A stretch of DNA of 64,000 nt from Rana temporaria (GCF_905171775.1 NC_053491.1:133239483-133303482); one strand, 5' to 3'; positions 1-12,124 are shown, counted from the stretch's first letter. A program made the numbers and translations. The notes: generated by a model from the letters alone, not told the origin.

Positions 1-890
1 GGAGAGGCCTGGCAAAAGCATCACAGGAACATCATTGAAGAGGATAGTGTCCTGTGTGCTAGCAGCATGCATGATTGCTTCTTTGATGTTGTAAAAGTGA
101 ACTGCAGAGAGTGTCGCGCACGAATGAGGGGTCAAGTTTCCTGGGGCCGGGGGTTATATGGACACAGTCGAGTTCAAGAGGATAATCTTTGGGCAGTTGC
201 AGCAACTGGTTGAAAATGGCTGTCACTGCCACAGATAGATCTTTGGGTTCCACGGACTCAGGTATCCCGCGCACGTGCATGTTATTGTGCCGATTTCTAT
301 TCTCAATGTCATCCTATTGGTAAGAGAGGTGCTGCAGCAAGACCGTGTTGGTGTTGAGGATTTTTTCGTGGTACTGCACATCCATATGGAGGCCCTCAGT
401 GGTGCTTTCTATATCATCAAAATGTGCCCCAAATGTCCCTTTTAAGCTCAGAGATATCCTGTTTATAGGTTTTCTCAATACGTTTAACATACTGCTCAAA
501 GCCAGCTTTTGTGGGGAGAGAACGGATGTAACTGTGCAGGAATCTCATTTGGGATGCTATGTCCCATTGATCCTCAGATCCTAGTGAGGTGTTAGATTGG
601 CTCCTGGAGCACCTGGAGGAGTATTCCTGGTTCCCAGGGGGTGGATGGTGGGCCTGAGAGTTAGCCAGAGTGTCCAGTGCTGACTCAGGGTGGGCCGGGG
701 ACGGAGGCACTGGCGCCATCTTGGATTCTGGCTGTCGCTGGGCCACGACCGAGGATCGGATAAAGGAGTGACCTAAAACACCCCCTGGGTGAGATCCCCT
801 GTTCCCCTACTGCTCCTTGAACTTATCTTTCCCATGGCGGCGATGATGATGGAGTTTGACGATGGTTGTAAGCCCTGTAGAGCCGCGGGA
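1..890 (-). mobile_element. L1-like LINE remnant: 5' end with ORF1
   Basis: On the minus strand a start near 746 begins a peptide with a low-complexity Ser/Pro/His head (QPESKMAPVPPSPAHPESAL), a coiled-coil-like stretch (YVKRIEKTYKQDISELKRDI) and, in another frame lower down, MHVRGIPESVEPKDLS. (V)RGIPES is the RNA-recognition-domain signature of L1-type ORF1 proteins. A frameshift between about 420 and 310 and stop codons make it a pseudogene. Sequence 750-890 would be the element's 5' UTR. The rest of the element would lie left of the window. This interval is intronic for PCLO. Confidence 0.75.
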
Positions 891-1078
891 TCTGGGAGTC
901 ACTATTTGTAATGCTAAGATTTTAGGCAATATCATTATAATTCAAATAATTAAAGCACAATTTGTTTCATACTTCCTTGTTAAAAACTAAAATAAATGAT
1001 TTAAATGCTGTGATATGACTCAGGTATTAAAGAACTGATTGGGTTACATACTCCAATATGTCAGTTTGTAGCCTTTAT

Positions 1079-1660
1079 GGGCCAAATCCACAAAGATCCG
1101 GCGTAACTTATTTGTTTCCATTTAAGTTACACTGCCTTAAAATTTCTACCTAAGTGCCCGATCCACAAAGCCCTTACCTAGAAATTTTGGGCTGTGTAAC
1201 TTAAATTCCGCCGGCGCAAGGCGTTCCTATTCAAATGGGGGCGATTCCCATTTAAATTAGGCGTGCTCCCGCGCCGGTCCTGAAACTGCGCATGCTCGTG
1301 ACGTCATTTTCCCGACGTGCATATCGCAAAATTACATTACGCCGAGCTTTGTGGATTGCGACGGGTCAATAAAGTTGCGTCGGGAAAAAAAAAAGATACG
1401 GTGGGAAAAAGAAAAATTCTAATTTAAAAAAAAAAACGCGTCGCTGGACAGAAAGGTCTGCTTTTACATGGTGTACTAACTTTACACCTTGTAAAAGCAG
1501 CCCTAATTTTGCGTATGCAAACTAAAACTTACGGAGAAAAAACGAAGCTGAAAAGCTTTGTGGATCTCCGATCAGTTCCATAGTTAGGAACAGGGATACG
1601 ACGGAGTACGACGGAGTAACAGCAGTTACGCCGTCGTATCCCTTTTGTGGATTTGGCCCT
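1079..1660. mobile_element. Foldback element, family E (gggccaaatccacaaag ends), copy 1
   Basis: The left end gggccaaatccacaaag is mirrored by cttttgtggatttggccc at 1642-1659. The interior is GC-rich with CG dinucleotides (ccggcgtaac, gcgccggtcc) and no coding capacity. Related copies with the same kind of ends are at 43015-43660 and 45975-46577. Interpreted as a non-autonomous DNA transposon. Confidence 0.8.
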
Positions 1661-2050
1661 ATATTTCTAGTGATGGTTAGAAAAAGAGAACTTGGTTGCA
1701 CTGGTTGCACTGGTCATCAAAGCAGTTCTATCATCCATTAGGAAGCATATTGGTCCAGAAATTAGGCTGGATGTGGATGGACAGCCTTAATGGAATGTCT
1801 GTGTGTGCAATAGCAAGAGGTTCCAAAGGCTAGAGGTGCCTATTATATCCTCCTAGGCAATCCCTACATAATCCAATCCTTGAGTAATTTTTGCAAACAC
1901 AGTTAAAATATAATGCATCATTTGCAAAGACTGTGTTGTGTGTGTGTGTACTTTATTTAGAGGTCATCTGACATCTGACATGTGTTCTTATACTCAAATT
2001 AGAACTAGATTTGGACATTGATCATTATATGTTATTTTGGCTGCTTCCAA

Positions 2051-2735
2051 CTGGGGCTGCTTTAACCACTTAAGGACTGTGCCTATTTTTCAAACTTGTT
2101 TAGAAGTTAAACTATTTTTTTTTTTGCTAGAAAATTACTTGGAACCCCCAAACATTATATATATTTTTTCTAACACCTTAGAGAATAGAATGGCAGTCGT
2201 TGCAATACTTTTTGTCACACCGTATTTGTGCAGTGGTCTTGCAAGCATACTTTGTTTTGGAAAAAATACACTTTTTTTTATTAAAAAATATGACAACAGT
2301 AAAGTTAGCCCAGTTTTTTTTTATATTGTGAAAGATGATGTTACATTGAGTAAATTGATACCCCAACATCTCACGCTTCAAAGTTGTGCCCATTCGTGGA
2401 ATGGTGACAAACTTTGACCCTTAAAAATCTCCATATGCAACGCTTAAAAAATTCTACAGGTTGCATGTTTTGAGTTACAGAAGAGGTCTAGGGCTAGAAT
2501 TATCTCACTCTAACGATCATAGTGATACCTCACATGTGTGGTTTGAACACCATTTTCATATGCATTTGCTACTCACATATGCATCCCTTGTAATAGAAAA
2601 AAAGCATGACAGGACCACATACGTAACTTAGGGCGCAAGTTCTTTATGAATACGGAACTTGCGCCCTAATTTACGGCGGCGTAACGTATCGGAGATACGT
2701 TATGCCCGCACTAAATTACGCAGGGCTACTTTTCC
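2051..2735. mobile_element. Truncated repeat with ttaaccacttaagga end, plus family E-like fragment
   Basis: The bases tttaaccacttaaggac at 2060-2076 match the left end of the larger element at 21023-22006 and start a run of T-rich repeat sequence. At 2630-2710 an inverted pair (gggcgcaagttc / gaacttgcgccc) is followed by acggcggcgtaacgtatc, which resembles the interior of family E. No right end was found. Confidence 0.5.
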
Positions 2736-3940
2736 ATTTACACAACATAAAGGGTAATCACTCTGTAGTCCCAAGATAGGAACTTGGAGGTTTAATTTCT
2801 CTCAGTGAAATAATTCAGGAATTGTGCACAAGGCAGCTTTGAATTTCTGACATGATCAAATGGTATTTTTTGCACTTACCACCTTTATATAACAAAATAT
2901 TTTTAATGGTATATTTACCAACCTTAAAGGGAGCAGATAAGAGACATTCATTTGTTATTGTTATTAAAAAAAAAAAGGATTCACTGGTCCTTCATTCTTT
3001 TACAGCTTTCTCTAGTCTTCTTTACTCAGATTTTTATACATTTTAATATGCATGTAATTTCTAGTATTTACTTGCAAAACCAATGACATTCTATTCAAAA
3101 CTGACCACCTTGACCAATCAGGTTGTTTAGATTTTTGCACAATAACATCACTTTTTTTTTTTTAACTAACGTAACTAACTTTCTCCTGGTTCATATTTTT
3201 ACAACATTTTCTGATATTTTCTAGCTGCTTTAGTCAGTTCAGTTTATCTAAGGTCAATATTTATGAAGCAGTTAATGATGAATTACAAAACATTCACTGA
3301 AGGTGTATCTTTCTGGTGCAAATATTCCAAATATGGTGATTGCTTCACCTGCAGGGAATTTTCGTGAATTTTACATACACTGCATTATACGTATGCCCAA
3401 GAGTCTGACTGAAGTATTTCTAAGCTATGGCATGACACAACAATAGCCTTAATAATTATTTGTACCCCTATCAGGTTGTTTTTGCTGTTGTCTTTGTCAC
3501 CATTAAGGCGATTTACTCTCTCTATTTGTCCTGATTTGTCCTAAACACCACTGTTATGGGGATTGAAAGTGATGGGAGAATCCAAAATTATGAGTTGTCA
3601 CCAGAACTGCAATACAAATAAATTCCTCCAATGGGAGTGCTTGCTCCTTTGATAAATGTCTAATAGGGGATTTCCCCCATGTTGGAGAGGTCTCTTCTCA
3701 CTTCCTCTATGACTAAGCTCACAGGAGAGTGAAATGTGTAAGAGGAGCATGGCTTGGGAGCAGAAAAGCTGAAACCTATCCTCCATACTTGTTGATTGGG
3801 CTGATTTATAGCTCCCTACTCTTTCTGATTCCAGTTCATCTCACGTCCTGTACCATCTACATAACAGGAAGCGAAGAGAAATCTCCCCAATGGGATATAG
3901 ATGATTATAGAGGATAAACTACTAGACCTACTCAATCCAA
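2736..3940. other. Intronic sequence without recognised features
   Basis: AT-rich DNA with short open frames that do not resemble any protein. No clear terminal repeats or tandem arrays were seen. Confidence 0.5.
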
Positions 3941-3946
3941 ACTTAA

Positions 3947-4462
3947 AAAAGTTTGGGGATGAGATATGTAAAGGTATTTTTTTTCCCCCTAAATACCTTC
4001 CTTTACCTTAGTGCTGTTCTCCTTCACTTACCTCATCCTTTGATTTTGCTTTTAAATGTCCTTATTTCTTCTGAGAAATCCTCACTTCCTGTTCTTTTGT
4101 CTGTAACTCCACACAGTAATGCAAGGCTTTCTCCCTGGTGTGGAGTGTCGTGCTCGCCCCCTCCATTGGACTACAGGAGAGTCAGGACGCCTACTAACAC
4201 ACAGCTCCTTTCTCTATCTGCAATGTAGAGAGCGTCCTGACTCTCCTGTAGTCCAAGGGAGGGGGCGAGCATGACACTCCACACCAGGGAGAAAGCCTTG
4301 CATTACTGGGTGGAGTTACAGACAAAAGAACAGGAAGTGAGGCTTTCGCAGAAGAAAAAAGGACATTTAACAGCAAAATCGAAGGATGAGGTAAGTGAAG
4401 GAGGACTGCACTAAGGTAAAGAAAGCTATTTAGGAAAAAAAAATTGTACCTTTACAACCCCT
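3947..4462. mobile_element. TTAA-flanked foldback element, family A, copy 1
   Basis: Two arms of about 230 bases are near-perfect inverted copies around 4195. The left arm carries ctttaccttagtgctgttctcc and the right arm ggaggactgcactaaggtaaag. The right end is acaacccct followed by TTAA at 4463-4466. The left end is eroded. The interior palindrome gives mirrored spurious open frames on both strands (3953-4228 and 4194-4376), which are not genes. Confidence 0.85.
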
Positions 4463-4466
4463 TTAA

Positions 4467-5498
4467 TTCCTGTGCATTTATGTGTGTATTTTGTTGCAAG
4501 TATGTGTACCCATGTTACATTCTGCACGTGAATACTGTATTTTCATATTGTGTTTGTTTTCTTTTTATATTTATTTATGGCCATATCTATGGATTCCAAA
4601 TCTTTATAGATATGTAGGCTATACTTCAGGCTCTACCCTGTGTTTTATGCCATTATTTTGAAGCAGGTGGTACAGGTTAATACAACGATATCAATATACT
4701 ATTTTTTGGATTTTGTTACGCCACAGCACAGGAATACGGCAAAACATTTACGAAGATCCATTTTAGTTTTTGTAAGTGATGATTGTGTTATTTTGCAGTG
4801 GACATTCCTTGTGTGCTCTTATCAAATATCTCCGCTTGCTGTGTGAAAACTGAGAATGTGACATCCCTTCTTAAAGCAGCATATGAATACAATTTAAGAT
4901 GACAATTTTGCTTTTTAAATTGTATTTATACTATATCTATTTATAGCTGTATTTTTACTATTTAAATATAACGATTTAATGATAATATAATGCATACTTC
5001 TTCTAGATTTCCTAATCAACCAATATTTTTATTTAGACCAACCTATTATTTAAAAATTCAGCTTTCTGTTGATTTTGAACCTGCTCTTCAAAGCATTCAA
5101 TTTTACAAGTAGAACAAAAGCTACTTTAAGAAATCACATTCCTTCAGATATACTGAAGATACACTATATTATAGTGCACTATGGGTTTTGTGGATTGTAT
5201 AATTCTACATCGGTAGGATTACATTCTTAATATAATTGTATCACCTAGATGTTGTATACACCTTTTAGCCTTTGTTTAAAGACACCAAGCATTTGTCTGC
5301 ACTGCTGCCTAAAGCAGCAATTTATATTAGACATCTGAAAATGACATAAAATGTTTTAGTCAAAAAAAATGCACAATACTGCTACTAATTTATAAAGCTA
5401 TTTTATGCTTAAAAAAGACACATTGTAAAAGATGAAAATAGTTCTTTAACTCCAATAACCAAGTGTTGCCAAAAGTAAAAAAAAGTGTTAAAGACACT
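4467..5498. other. Intronic sequence without recognised features
   Basis: AT-rich sequence. No repeat ends or coding similarity noticed. Confidence 0.5.
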
Positions 5499-5751
5499 GG
5501 GGGTTATTTACGAAAGGCAAATCCACTTTACACTACAAGTGCACTTGGAGGTGCAGTCGCTCTAAATCTAAGGGGTAGTTCTGAAATGAGGGGAAGCTCT
5601 GCTGATTTTATCATCCAATCATGTGCAAGCTAAAATGCTGTTTTTTATTTTCCTTGCATGTCCCCCTTAGATGTATAGCGACTTTACTTTCAAGTGCACT
5701 TTCAAGTGCACTTGTCGTGCAAAGTGGATTTGCCTTTAGTAAATAACCCCT
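5499..5751. mobile_element. Small palindromic element (ggggttatttac ends)
   Basis: The left end gggggttatttacgaaaggcaaatccacttt is mirrored by aaagtggatttgcctttagtaaataacccc at 5720-5750. Near the ends both arms hold the cactacaagtgcacttggag-type sequence. About 250 bases, non-coding, MITE-like. Elements with related ends (tgatttactaaa...) occur at 9190-9346, 43725-43866, 47705-47880 and 60313-60687. Confidence 0.8.
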
Positions 5752-6704
5752 ACTGTCATTATGTCTATACAGGACAAAAAAACAGTGTCTCCACTACTCT
5801 GACCTTAAAAGTGCTTCTCCTCCATTCCTCCCCTGCAGCTGGCACTAAAATGACTGGTGTTGGTGATTTTACATACTCTCACAGGGGAGGAGGTCACTTG
5901 TTCCTCCATAACCAAAAATGGCAGGTATTATGGACAGCTGCTGAGGTGGAAGGAGTGTTGAGGGAGCAATCGTAAGATTAGTAGATGGTTGTGGTGGTGG
6001 ATTTTTTGCAGAGACACTGTCACTTTGCCCTGGATGGACAAAGTGACAAAGCCTCTTTAAAGGGGGCATTAAAACAGAATGTTCATATTGTGACTCTCGT
6101 AACATAGTTGGATTTTACCTTCCATTAAAGTAAAAAGCATGTGAGGTTGTGCACATTAAACACCTGAGCACCTGCACTAAATCAGTTTTGCTCATTGGCT
6201 TATTCAAGAAGAAGCATGCAAAGTGCAGTAATCCATAGCAGGCAGTCAGAAAGCCACATTAATACTCTGACTGCATCAAAAGGAAATATGACTTTTTGCT
6301 ATGGCATTCTGTGCTTTTCACATTATTGTTCCTTGTATTGCTATTTTTGGATAAGCACAGATGTGGCAGTTTGACATTGATACAATAAATGCTCACATAA
6401 ATTGTGAATAATTGTATTGACTACAAAGTGGTACCAATACATTTCATAAGTTGCAAGTTTCAAATTAAGATGAAGAAATCTTCTAGTTTGCGGCAACATT
6501 TTTTGTAGTTTATATATATATAATAAACAGTCTCACTACAGGTGCTTTTGGTGATCATTTTGGCAACTGGCAGTTACCAGATTCTTAATATTCAAAGAGC
6601 TGCCCATAATATATTAGATCTAATTTAACAGAAAAAAGTAAGAATATATATTTTTATATGTAGATATTAGATTAAAATAACAACATGTGACCATTTTTTT
6701 ACAG
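5752..6704. other. Intronic sequence upstream of the PDZ exon
   Basis: No repeat ends or coding matches were recognised. The last 40 bases contain the polypyrimidine tract and acceptor for the exon at 6705. Confidence 0.5.
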
Positions 6705-6813
6705 GAATGCAAATTTTAGAATGGAATGGTTTCCCATTAACTGCAAAGACATATGAAGAAGTTCAAAGTATCATTAGTCAATCAAGTGGGGAAGCAGACA
6801 TATGTGTAAGACT
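6705..6813 (+). CDS. PCLO: PCLO exon: C-terminal half of the PDZ domain
   Basis: The exon follows a T-rich tract and acag at 6701-6704 and ends at the donor gtgagt (6814). It starts with the last two bases of a Gly codon, then encodes 35 residues beginning MQILEWNGFPLT and ending SGEADICVR, then two bases of a Leu codon (ct). ILEWNG followed by a conserved KTYEEVQSIIS helix is the late-strand and helix-B part of a Piccolo-type PDZ domain. The first half of the domain (GLGF-type loop, ligand groove) must lie on an exon upstream of the window. The next exon begins with a, which completes the Leu codon, so the join is consistent. A chance open reading frame would be unlikely to combine this motif with both splice sites. 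Confidence 0.93.
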
Positions 6814-7061
6814 GTGAGTTTATTTTAAGCTTCCTTTGTTCCAGTTATTAATGTCACTTTTGGTCGTGAATACTAAGTGGATAATTATGAAAGTTGCATT
6901 AAAGCTTAACTGCATGATGTCCCTTTTCAATAATGTGTTTGGCCCAAATTAACTATTTACTGCACTAACAGGTGTGCTTTTTGGCTTTGCAGTATTAACT
7001 GCATGTGTAGCCTCAGCTGCATACAGTATACAATGCTGTGTTTTGTGCTCTGGCATATATA

Positions 7062-7064
<3 letters not shown>

Positions 7065-7130
<66 letters not shown>

Positions 7131-7136
7131 TATATA
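7065..7136. repeat. TA dinucleotide microsatellite (left flank of Tc1 copy 1)
   Basis: More than 30 nearly uninterrupted TA units. A second TA tract begins directly after the Tc1 element at 9095, so the transposon appears to have inserted into one TA array. Confidence 0.95.
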
Positions 7137-7394
7137 CACAGTATCTCACAAAAGTGAGTACACCCCTCATATTTTTGAAAATATTTTATTCTATCTTTTC
7201 ATGTGGCAACTTGCTACAATGTAGTGCGTGTACAGCTTGTATAACAGTGTAAATTTGCTGTCCCCTCAAAATAACTCAACACACAGCCATTAATGTCTAA
7301 ACCGTTGCCAACAAATGTGAGTACACCCCTAAGTGAAAAAGTCCCAATTGGGCCCAAAGTGTCAATATTGTGTGTGGTCAGTGGCCACATTATT

Positions 7395-8350
7395 TCCCAG
7401 TACTGCCTTAACCCTCTTGGGCATGGAGTTCCGCAGAGCTTCACAGGTTGCCACTGGAGTCCTCTTCCATTCCTCCATGAGGACTTTACAAAGCTGATGG
7501 ATATTAGAGACATATGCTCAATAGGGTTTAGGTCTGGAGACATGCTTGGCCAGTCCATCACCTTTACCCTCAGCTTCTTTAGCAAGGCGGTGGTCATCTT
7601 GGAGGTGTGTTTGGGGTCGATATTGTGTTGGATTGCTGCCCTGTGGCCTAGTCTCTGAAGGGAGGGGATCATGCTCTGCTTCAGTATTTCATAGTACATG
7701 TTGACATTCATGGTTCCCTCAATAAACTGTAGCTCCCCGGTGCTGGCAGCACTCATGCAGCCCAGACCAAGACACTCCCACTACCATGCTTGACTGTAGG
7801 AAAGACACACTTGTCTTTGTACTCCTCACCTGGTTGCCGCTCCACACGCTTGATACCATCTGAACCAAATACATTTATCTTGGTCTCGTTAGACCACATG
7901 ACATGGTTCCAGTAATCCATGTCCTTAGTCTGCTTGTCTTCAGCAAACTGTTTGCAGGCTTTTTTGTGCATCATCTTTAGAAAAGGGTTCCTTCTGGGAT
8001 GACAGCCATGCATACAAATTTGATGCAGTGTCCAGCGTATTGTCTGAGCACTGACAGGCTGACCCCCCCCAACCCTTCAAACTCTGCAGAAATGCTGGCA
8101 GCACTCATACGTCTATTTCCCAAAGTCAACCTCTGGCACTAAGCACGTGCACTCAGCTTCTTTGGTTGACCATGGCGAGGCCTGTTCTGAGTGGAACCTG
8201 TCCTATTAAACCACTATATGGTCTTGGTCACCATGCTGCAGCTCAGTTTTAGGGTCTTTGCAATCTTCTTATAGCCTAGGCCATCTTTATGTAGAGCAAT
8301 AATTATTTTTTTCAGATCCTCAGAGAGTTCTTTGCAATGAGCTGCCATGT
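7395..8350 (-). pseudogene. Tc1-type DDE transposase, inactive
   Basis: Reading the minus strand from about 8350 gives MAAHCKELSEDLKK and a helix-turn-helix stretch (GYKKIAKTLKLS), then NPFLKMMHKKACKQFAEDKQ, VMWSNETKINVFGSDG, VKHGSGSVLVW, DPKHTSK and SPDLNPIEH. It would excise and insert the element at TA sites. Several defects are visible: stops in the N-terminal part, a one-base loss at about 7755 that splits VLVW-C-MSAA between frames, WSDE changed to WSNE and DND-PKH changed to NID-PKH. The last two hit catalytic Asp positions, so the protein could not cut DNA even if the frame were intact. Confidence 0.9.
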
Positions 8351-8629
8351 TGAACTTCCAGTGACCAGTATGAGAGAGTGTGAGCTATAACACCAAATTT
8401 AACACACCTGCTCCCCATTCACACCTGAGACTTTGTAACATTAACGAGTCACATGACACCGGGGAAGGAAAATGGCTAATTTTGTACTCACTTTTGTTGC
8501 CAGTGGTTTAGACATTAATGGCTGTGTGTTGAGTTATTTTTAGGGGACAGCAAATTTACACTGTTATACACGCTGTACAATCACTGCTTTACATTGTAGC
8601 AAAGTGTAATTTCTTCAGTGTTGTCACAT

Positions 8630-9031
8630 TCCCTGAGATCCCTCCATTGGCTGCCCATAAAGGACCGAGTCACTTTCAAGGCCTTATGCCTGATGCACAA
8701 ATGTGTACACCGAAGCGCGCCCCTATATTTAAGTGAGAAAATAAAACAACAAAACCCAAATCGAGTTCTTCGATCAACTAACCAAAAGTTATTGCAAATC
8801 CCCAAAGCCCGGTATAAGACCAAAGGAGAACATTGTTTTGCAGTCCAAGGACCTCGACTGTGGAACGCATTACCAACTAATATCCAAACGGAAATTGATC
8901 ACCTGGCCTTCAGAAAAAAACTAAAGACCCACCTATTCTGAGGGTTAAACAGAAGGAAAACAGATGCCAAGCGCCTTGAGGCAATTTAGTTCGCATTTGT
9001 AGCGCTATATGTTATTCACTCACTCACTCAC
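8630..9031 (+). mobile_element. 5'-truncated LINE 3' tail inserted in the Tc1 right terminal repeat
   Basis: The plus-strand frame 8618-8941 encodes HWLPIKDRVTFKALCLMHKC, GPRLWNALPTNIQTE and KKLKTHLF and then stops. This is the C-terminal tail common to CR1/L2/Rex-type non-LTR reverse transcriptases (LHWLPI...RLWNSLP...FK..LKTHLF). The non-coding tail has cgccttgaggcaattta, gtagcgctatat and ends in attcactcactcactca repeats. It interrupts the Tc1 repeat between ttgtcacat and catgaaaag, with up to 6 shared bases as a possible target-site duplication. The same tail occurs at 31380-31440. Confidence 0.85.
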
Positions 9032-9091
9032 ATGAAAAGATAGAATAAAATATTTACAAAAATGTGAGGGTGTACTCACTTTTGTGATATA

Positions 9092-9094
<3 letters not shown>

Positions 9095-9126
<32 letters not shown>
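9095..9126. repeat. TA microsatellite (right flank of Tc1 copy 1)
   Basis: About 15 TA units starting at the last base of the transposon. Confidence 0.9.
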
Positions 9127-9133
<7 letters not shown>

Positions 9134-9189
9134 TTTAATAAAAAATACTATTTTAAATATTTGATTTACCAATAACAGCCAGATAGGTT

Positions 9190-9346
9190 GATTTACTAAA
9201 ACTGGAGAATACAGCTCTGCATGTTAGCCAATCAGCTTCTAAGTTCAGCTTGTTCAATTCATTTCTGACAATAAAACCTGGAGGCTGATTGGTCTCTTTG
9301 CAGAGCTGCATCAGATTTTGCACTCTCCAGTTTTAGAAACTCAACC
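9190..9346. mobile_element. Short palindromic element (gttgatttactaaaactggaga ends)
   Basis: The left end gttgatttactaaaactggag is mirrored by ctccagttttagaaactcaac at about 9326-9346; inside, cagctctgc / gcagagctg also pair. No coding capacity. The same family is at 43725-43866. Confidence 0.8.
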
Positions 9347-9409
9347 CCAGAAGCTTTTGTGCAGAGAGAATTCTAGCTTTCCAGATGCAGATAAGTAAAG
9401 CTGAGTTAA

Positions 9410-9943
9410 AGCGGAGTTCCGGCCACAATTTCACTTTTTAAATATAAATACCCCTGTAATACACAAGCTTAATGTATTCTAGTAAAGTTAGTCTGTAAAC
9501 TAAGGTCTGTTTTGTTAGGTTGTTACAGCATTTAGACACTTTATAAAATAAAAATTGACTGGGGCCATCTTAAGTGTGGGCATCATGAAGCCAGACTGTA
9601 TGACTTCCTGGATTTCAGCCTTGCAGATCTCGCACATGCTCAGTGCTGCACAAGCAGTGTCAGATCAGGTTTCAGCACCTGTGCTGTCCAAGTCACATGA
9701 TTTTTTGAGACTGGGGAGTGCACAGACTCCTGGAAAGTTACACCCATTACATTCCCAGGAGTCTGTGCGGTGTAGGTTAGGAAGCATTAAGCACCTAGGT
9801 GCAGGAAGTGGGAAGATTAACTATTCTGCCTAGCAACAACACTTTGAAGGCATCTAAAAAAAAAAAAACAATTTTCGTAAAGGACTAATGACATTTTTTT
9901 AAAACTACTGATGTAATGTTATATTTATGGGTGGAACTCCACT
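9410..9943. mobile_element. TTAA-flanked foldback element, family B, copy 1
   Basis: It begins agcggagttccggcc directly after TTAA at 9406-9409 and ends gggtggaactccact directly before TTAA at 9944-9947. The arms contain the mirrored cacagactcctgg / ccaggagtctgtg pair. No protein. Confidence 0.85.
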
Positions 9944-9947
9944 TTAA

Positions 9948-11238
9948 AGGAAGAAAACATTAATTACACTGAAGATAACTCACACAGGAGGGACACACCT
10001 CTTCTCCTTACTCCTAGAAGAGTAAAATTAAATGATTCAATTGTACACAGGTGCCCCAAATTATGTAGGTATATCTAGGCGTTCTGATTGGAAAGTGAAT
10101 CAGTGTAATAAATGCATACTGTAATAAATATCTGTAAATTAATATTTTTTACAATCATTAAAAAAATTATACACATAACACATCAGTTTTAAGCTTATTA
10201 ATCAGTCAAATTGAATAAAACAATCAAGTATCATGAAGGTGAATTTTGAAGTCAACAATGTAGATTAACAGGTGCGCCTGAAATCAAGGTAAGCATTTGT
10301 ACAATGCACAAATTTTTAATAGATATTTTAGAGTAGCCAGTGATAGAGATGACAAGGGAACAAGCCAACCATTTGGGTTTGATACTTGAGCAAGGTTGAT
10401 GATGGGAAGTGTAGGTGTGTAGATATGTTCTACACCATTTAACTGATCAAAAATGAAAAACACAATGCACAGCCATCTTTAACATTAAGTAATCAAATCA
10501 AATACTATTTATGTATTCACTTTGTATTGCGGCTATGCAAATATAAGAAAAGCCCTCAGGTAAAAATATTGGTAAGAAACAAGAACGTAATTTGGTCCAC
10601 AGGCACCACAGCTTTTATTGTATTAATTTCAATGTAATATTATATTATTTTTAGTGCTAGTAGTACCTTGATGGTATTAACCACTGTGACAATATAGTAT
10701 TTATACCAGTTAAAGTGTACATTTTGGCTGAGGCTTAAGACTAGTGTTACGGGCTAGGCTAAAGGTTACCTTTAGGCATCAGGTTTACAGTTAAAGTTAA
10801 GGATTACATTGAGGTTAAGCATCAGTAAGTGATTATTGAGTTTTCAAAATTAAAATTAAACTTCTGTGTCAAAAACATGCACTCTTATTCTCTATAGTGA
10901 TCCATGTATTCTGACAGCAGGGGGGAATTAACATTGTTTGTGCTTATTTATGGATCTGTTCATTTTTTTTCATTAAATCCACTGGTTAACGGAAAAAAAG
11001 GAAAGTGTATACAATGCTTAAGCCTTCAGTGAGCCACATACTTTGTCTCTAAGCATATACTGTCTCTGTGTTACTGTATACTGACAACTATGTAGTAAAT
11101 CAAGAATACTGTTGCTGAACTAAAACATTGATCTACATTTAGCCTTTAATGCAATGTAAACAAAATAAAGCACATTGACTAGTTGAACTGTATAATATTT
11201 CATTCAATTCTCAGGGTGTTTTTCCCCATTTCTTCCAG
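9948..11238. other. Intronic sequence without recognised features
   Basis: AT-rich. Short simple stretches only. The acceptor of the 11239 exon is at the right edge. Confidence 0.5.
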
Positions 11239-11306
11239 AGATATCAACATGCTATCAAATTCTGAAACTCCTCAGAACTTAGAGCTGCATGAACCAGGAA
11301 AGGCTG
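11239..11306 (+). CDS. PCLO: PCLO exon: linker just after the PDZ domain
   Basis: The acceptor is tcttccag and the donor is gtaagt at 11307. The exon gives one base to the preceding Leu codon, encodes 22 residues starting DINMLSNSETPQ and ending LELHEPGKA, and leaves a single g for the next codon. The peptide is the acidic/Ser-rich linker that follows the PDZ domain in Piccolo. At 68 bases it is short but phase-consistent on both sides. It has no catalytic role; it tethers the PDZ domain to the long segment before C2A. The nearest coding neighbours are 4.4 kb upstream, across an intron with a Tc1 element and microsatellites, and 5.4 kb downstream, across an intron with a CR1-like LINE. Confidence 0.92.
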
Positions 11307-12120
11307 GTAAGTCACACGGCTTTGCTGTTTCTGTGTTTTGCGATCTGAAATCAGTAGTAGAAAAAGTTTTTTTTTCTATTATTTACTAATTTATGTTCGC
11401 TACTCAAAACCAAAAATCACTACGCTCAAACCAAAATGACTAGAACAATAACATATACAGTATATGCAAAAAAATGATTACGTAGTAGATACAAATGTGC
11501 AAAACAAGGCATAATTAGTTGCCACTGATATGTGTTCCCCCAATAAAGAAAGTGCAATAAAACATGCATGCTTCAATACAAATGCATGTTCAGAAAAATG
11601 TGCTCTACTGCTGTGCTCCACCACCTGTTCATGCTGCCTCTTAACTCATGAATTGACCCCCACAATGGTAAGGTCAGACATAGCTTTCCCAGATCCCAGG
11701 GTAATATCACTGCAGGCAATACTCCAAAGGCACTCCAAAAGCTCAAGGACCAAGTTACACTCCAGTCCACAATAGTATTGCCTTCCAACTCAACAAAGGA
11801 TATATATATAAAAAATATATATATACACATGTACATGAGGTGGACAATTGGCTTTTTAACAGTATGAGTGTCTGTGTGATGTGGTACCAATTGTGTGGTT
11901 AAATGTTTCTTAAATACTTGATTTCTAATAAACATTTTTTTCTGGTGAATACAGGGAGTTGAATGAAATAATTTTTCCATATGAGAAGGTTTGAGCTTAA
12001 ATCAGGTTTTTGATTCTCAGTTATTATAGTATGTAAAACACGTTGCTATTTTATTAACTCTCTAATCCAGTGCACTGAATTAAAATCCAAGGAAATGTCC
12101 CCCTTATGCATGGACATCGA
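11307..12120. other. Intronic sequence, mostly unrecognised
   Basis: Contains a short AT-rich run at 11800-11828 and no protein-like frame that I can support. Confidence 0.45.
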
Positions 12121-12124
12121 TGAA

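Larger units (their letters stand above)
7139..9094 (-). mobile_element. Tc1-like transposon, copy 1, with a LINE insertion
   Basis: The terminal inverted repeats are cagtatctcacaaaagtgag at 7139 and ctcacttttgtgatatactg ending at 9094; the repeats extend inward more than 100 bases (tgtaaatttgctgtcccct / aggggacagcaaattta). The element sits in a TA array. The transposase is on the minus strand. Without the inserted LINE tail (about 8630-9031) the element would be about 1.55 kb, the usual Tc1 size. Confidence 0.93.

Noticed and set aside
6949..7252. Frames with long Ile-Tyr runs at 6949-7252, and the same at 48917-49197 and 56637-56861
   Set aside because: They are translations of TA microsatellites.
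11573..11980. A 135-codon minus-strand open frame
   Set aside because: Low-complexity translation of AT-rich intron with no family resemblance.
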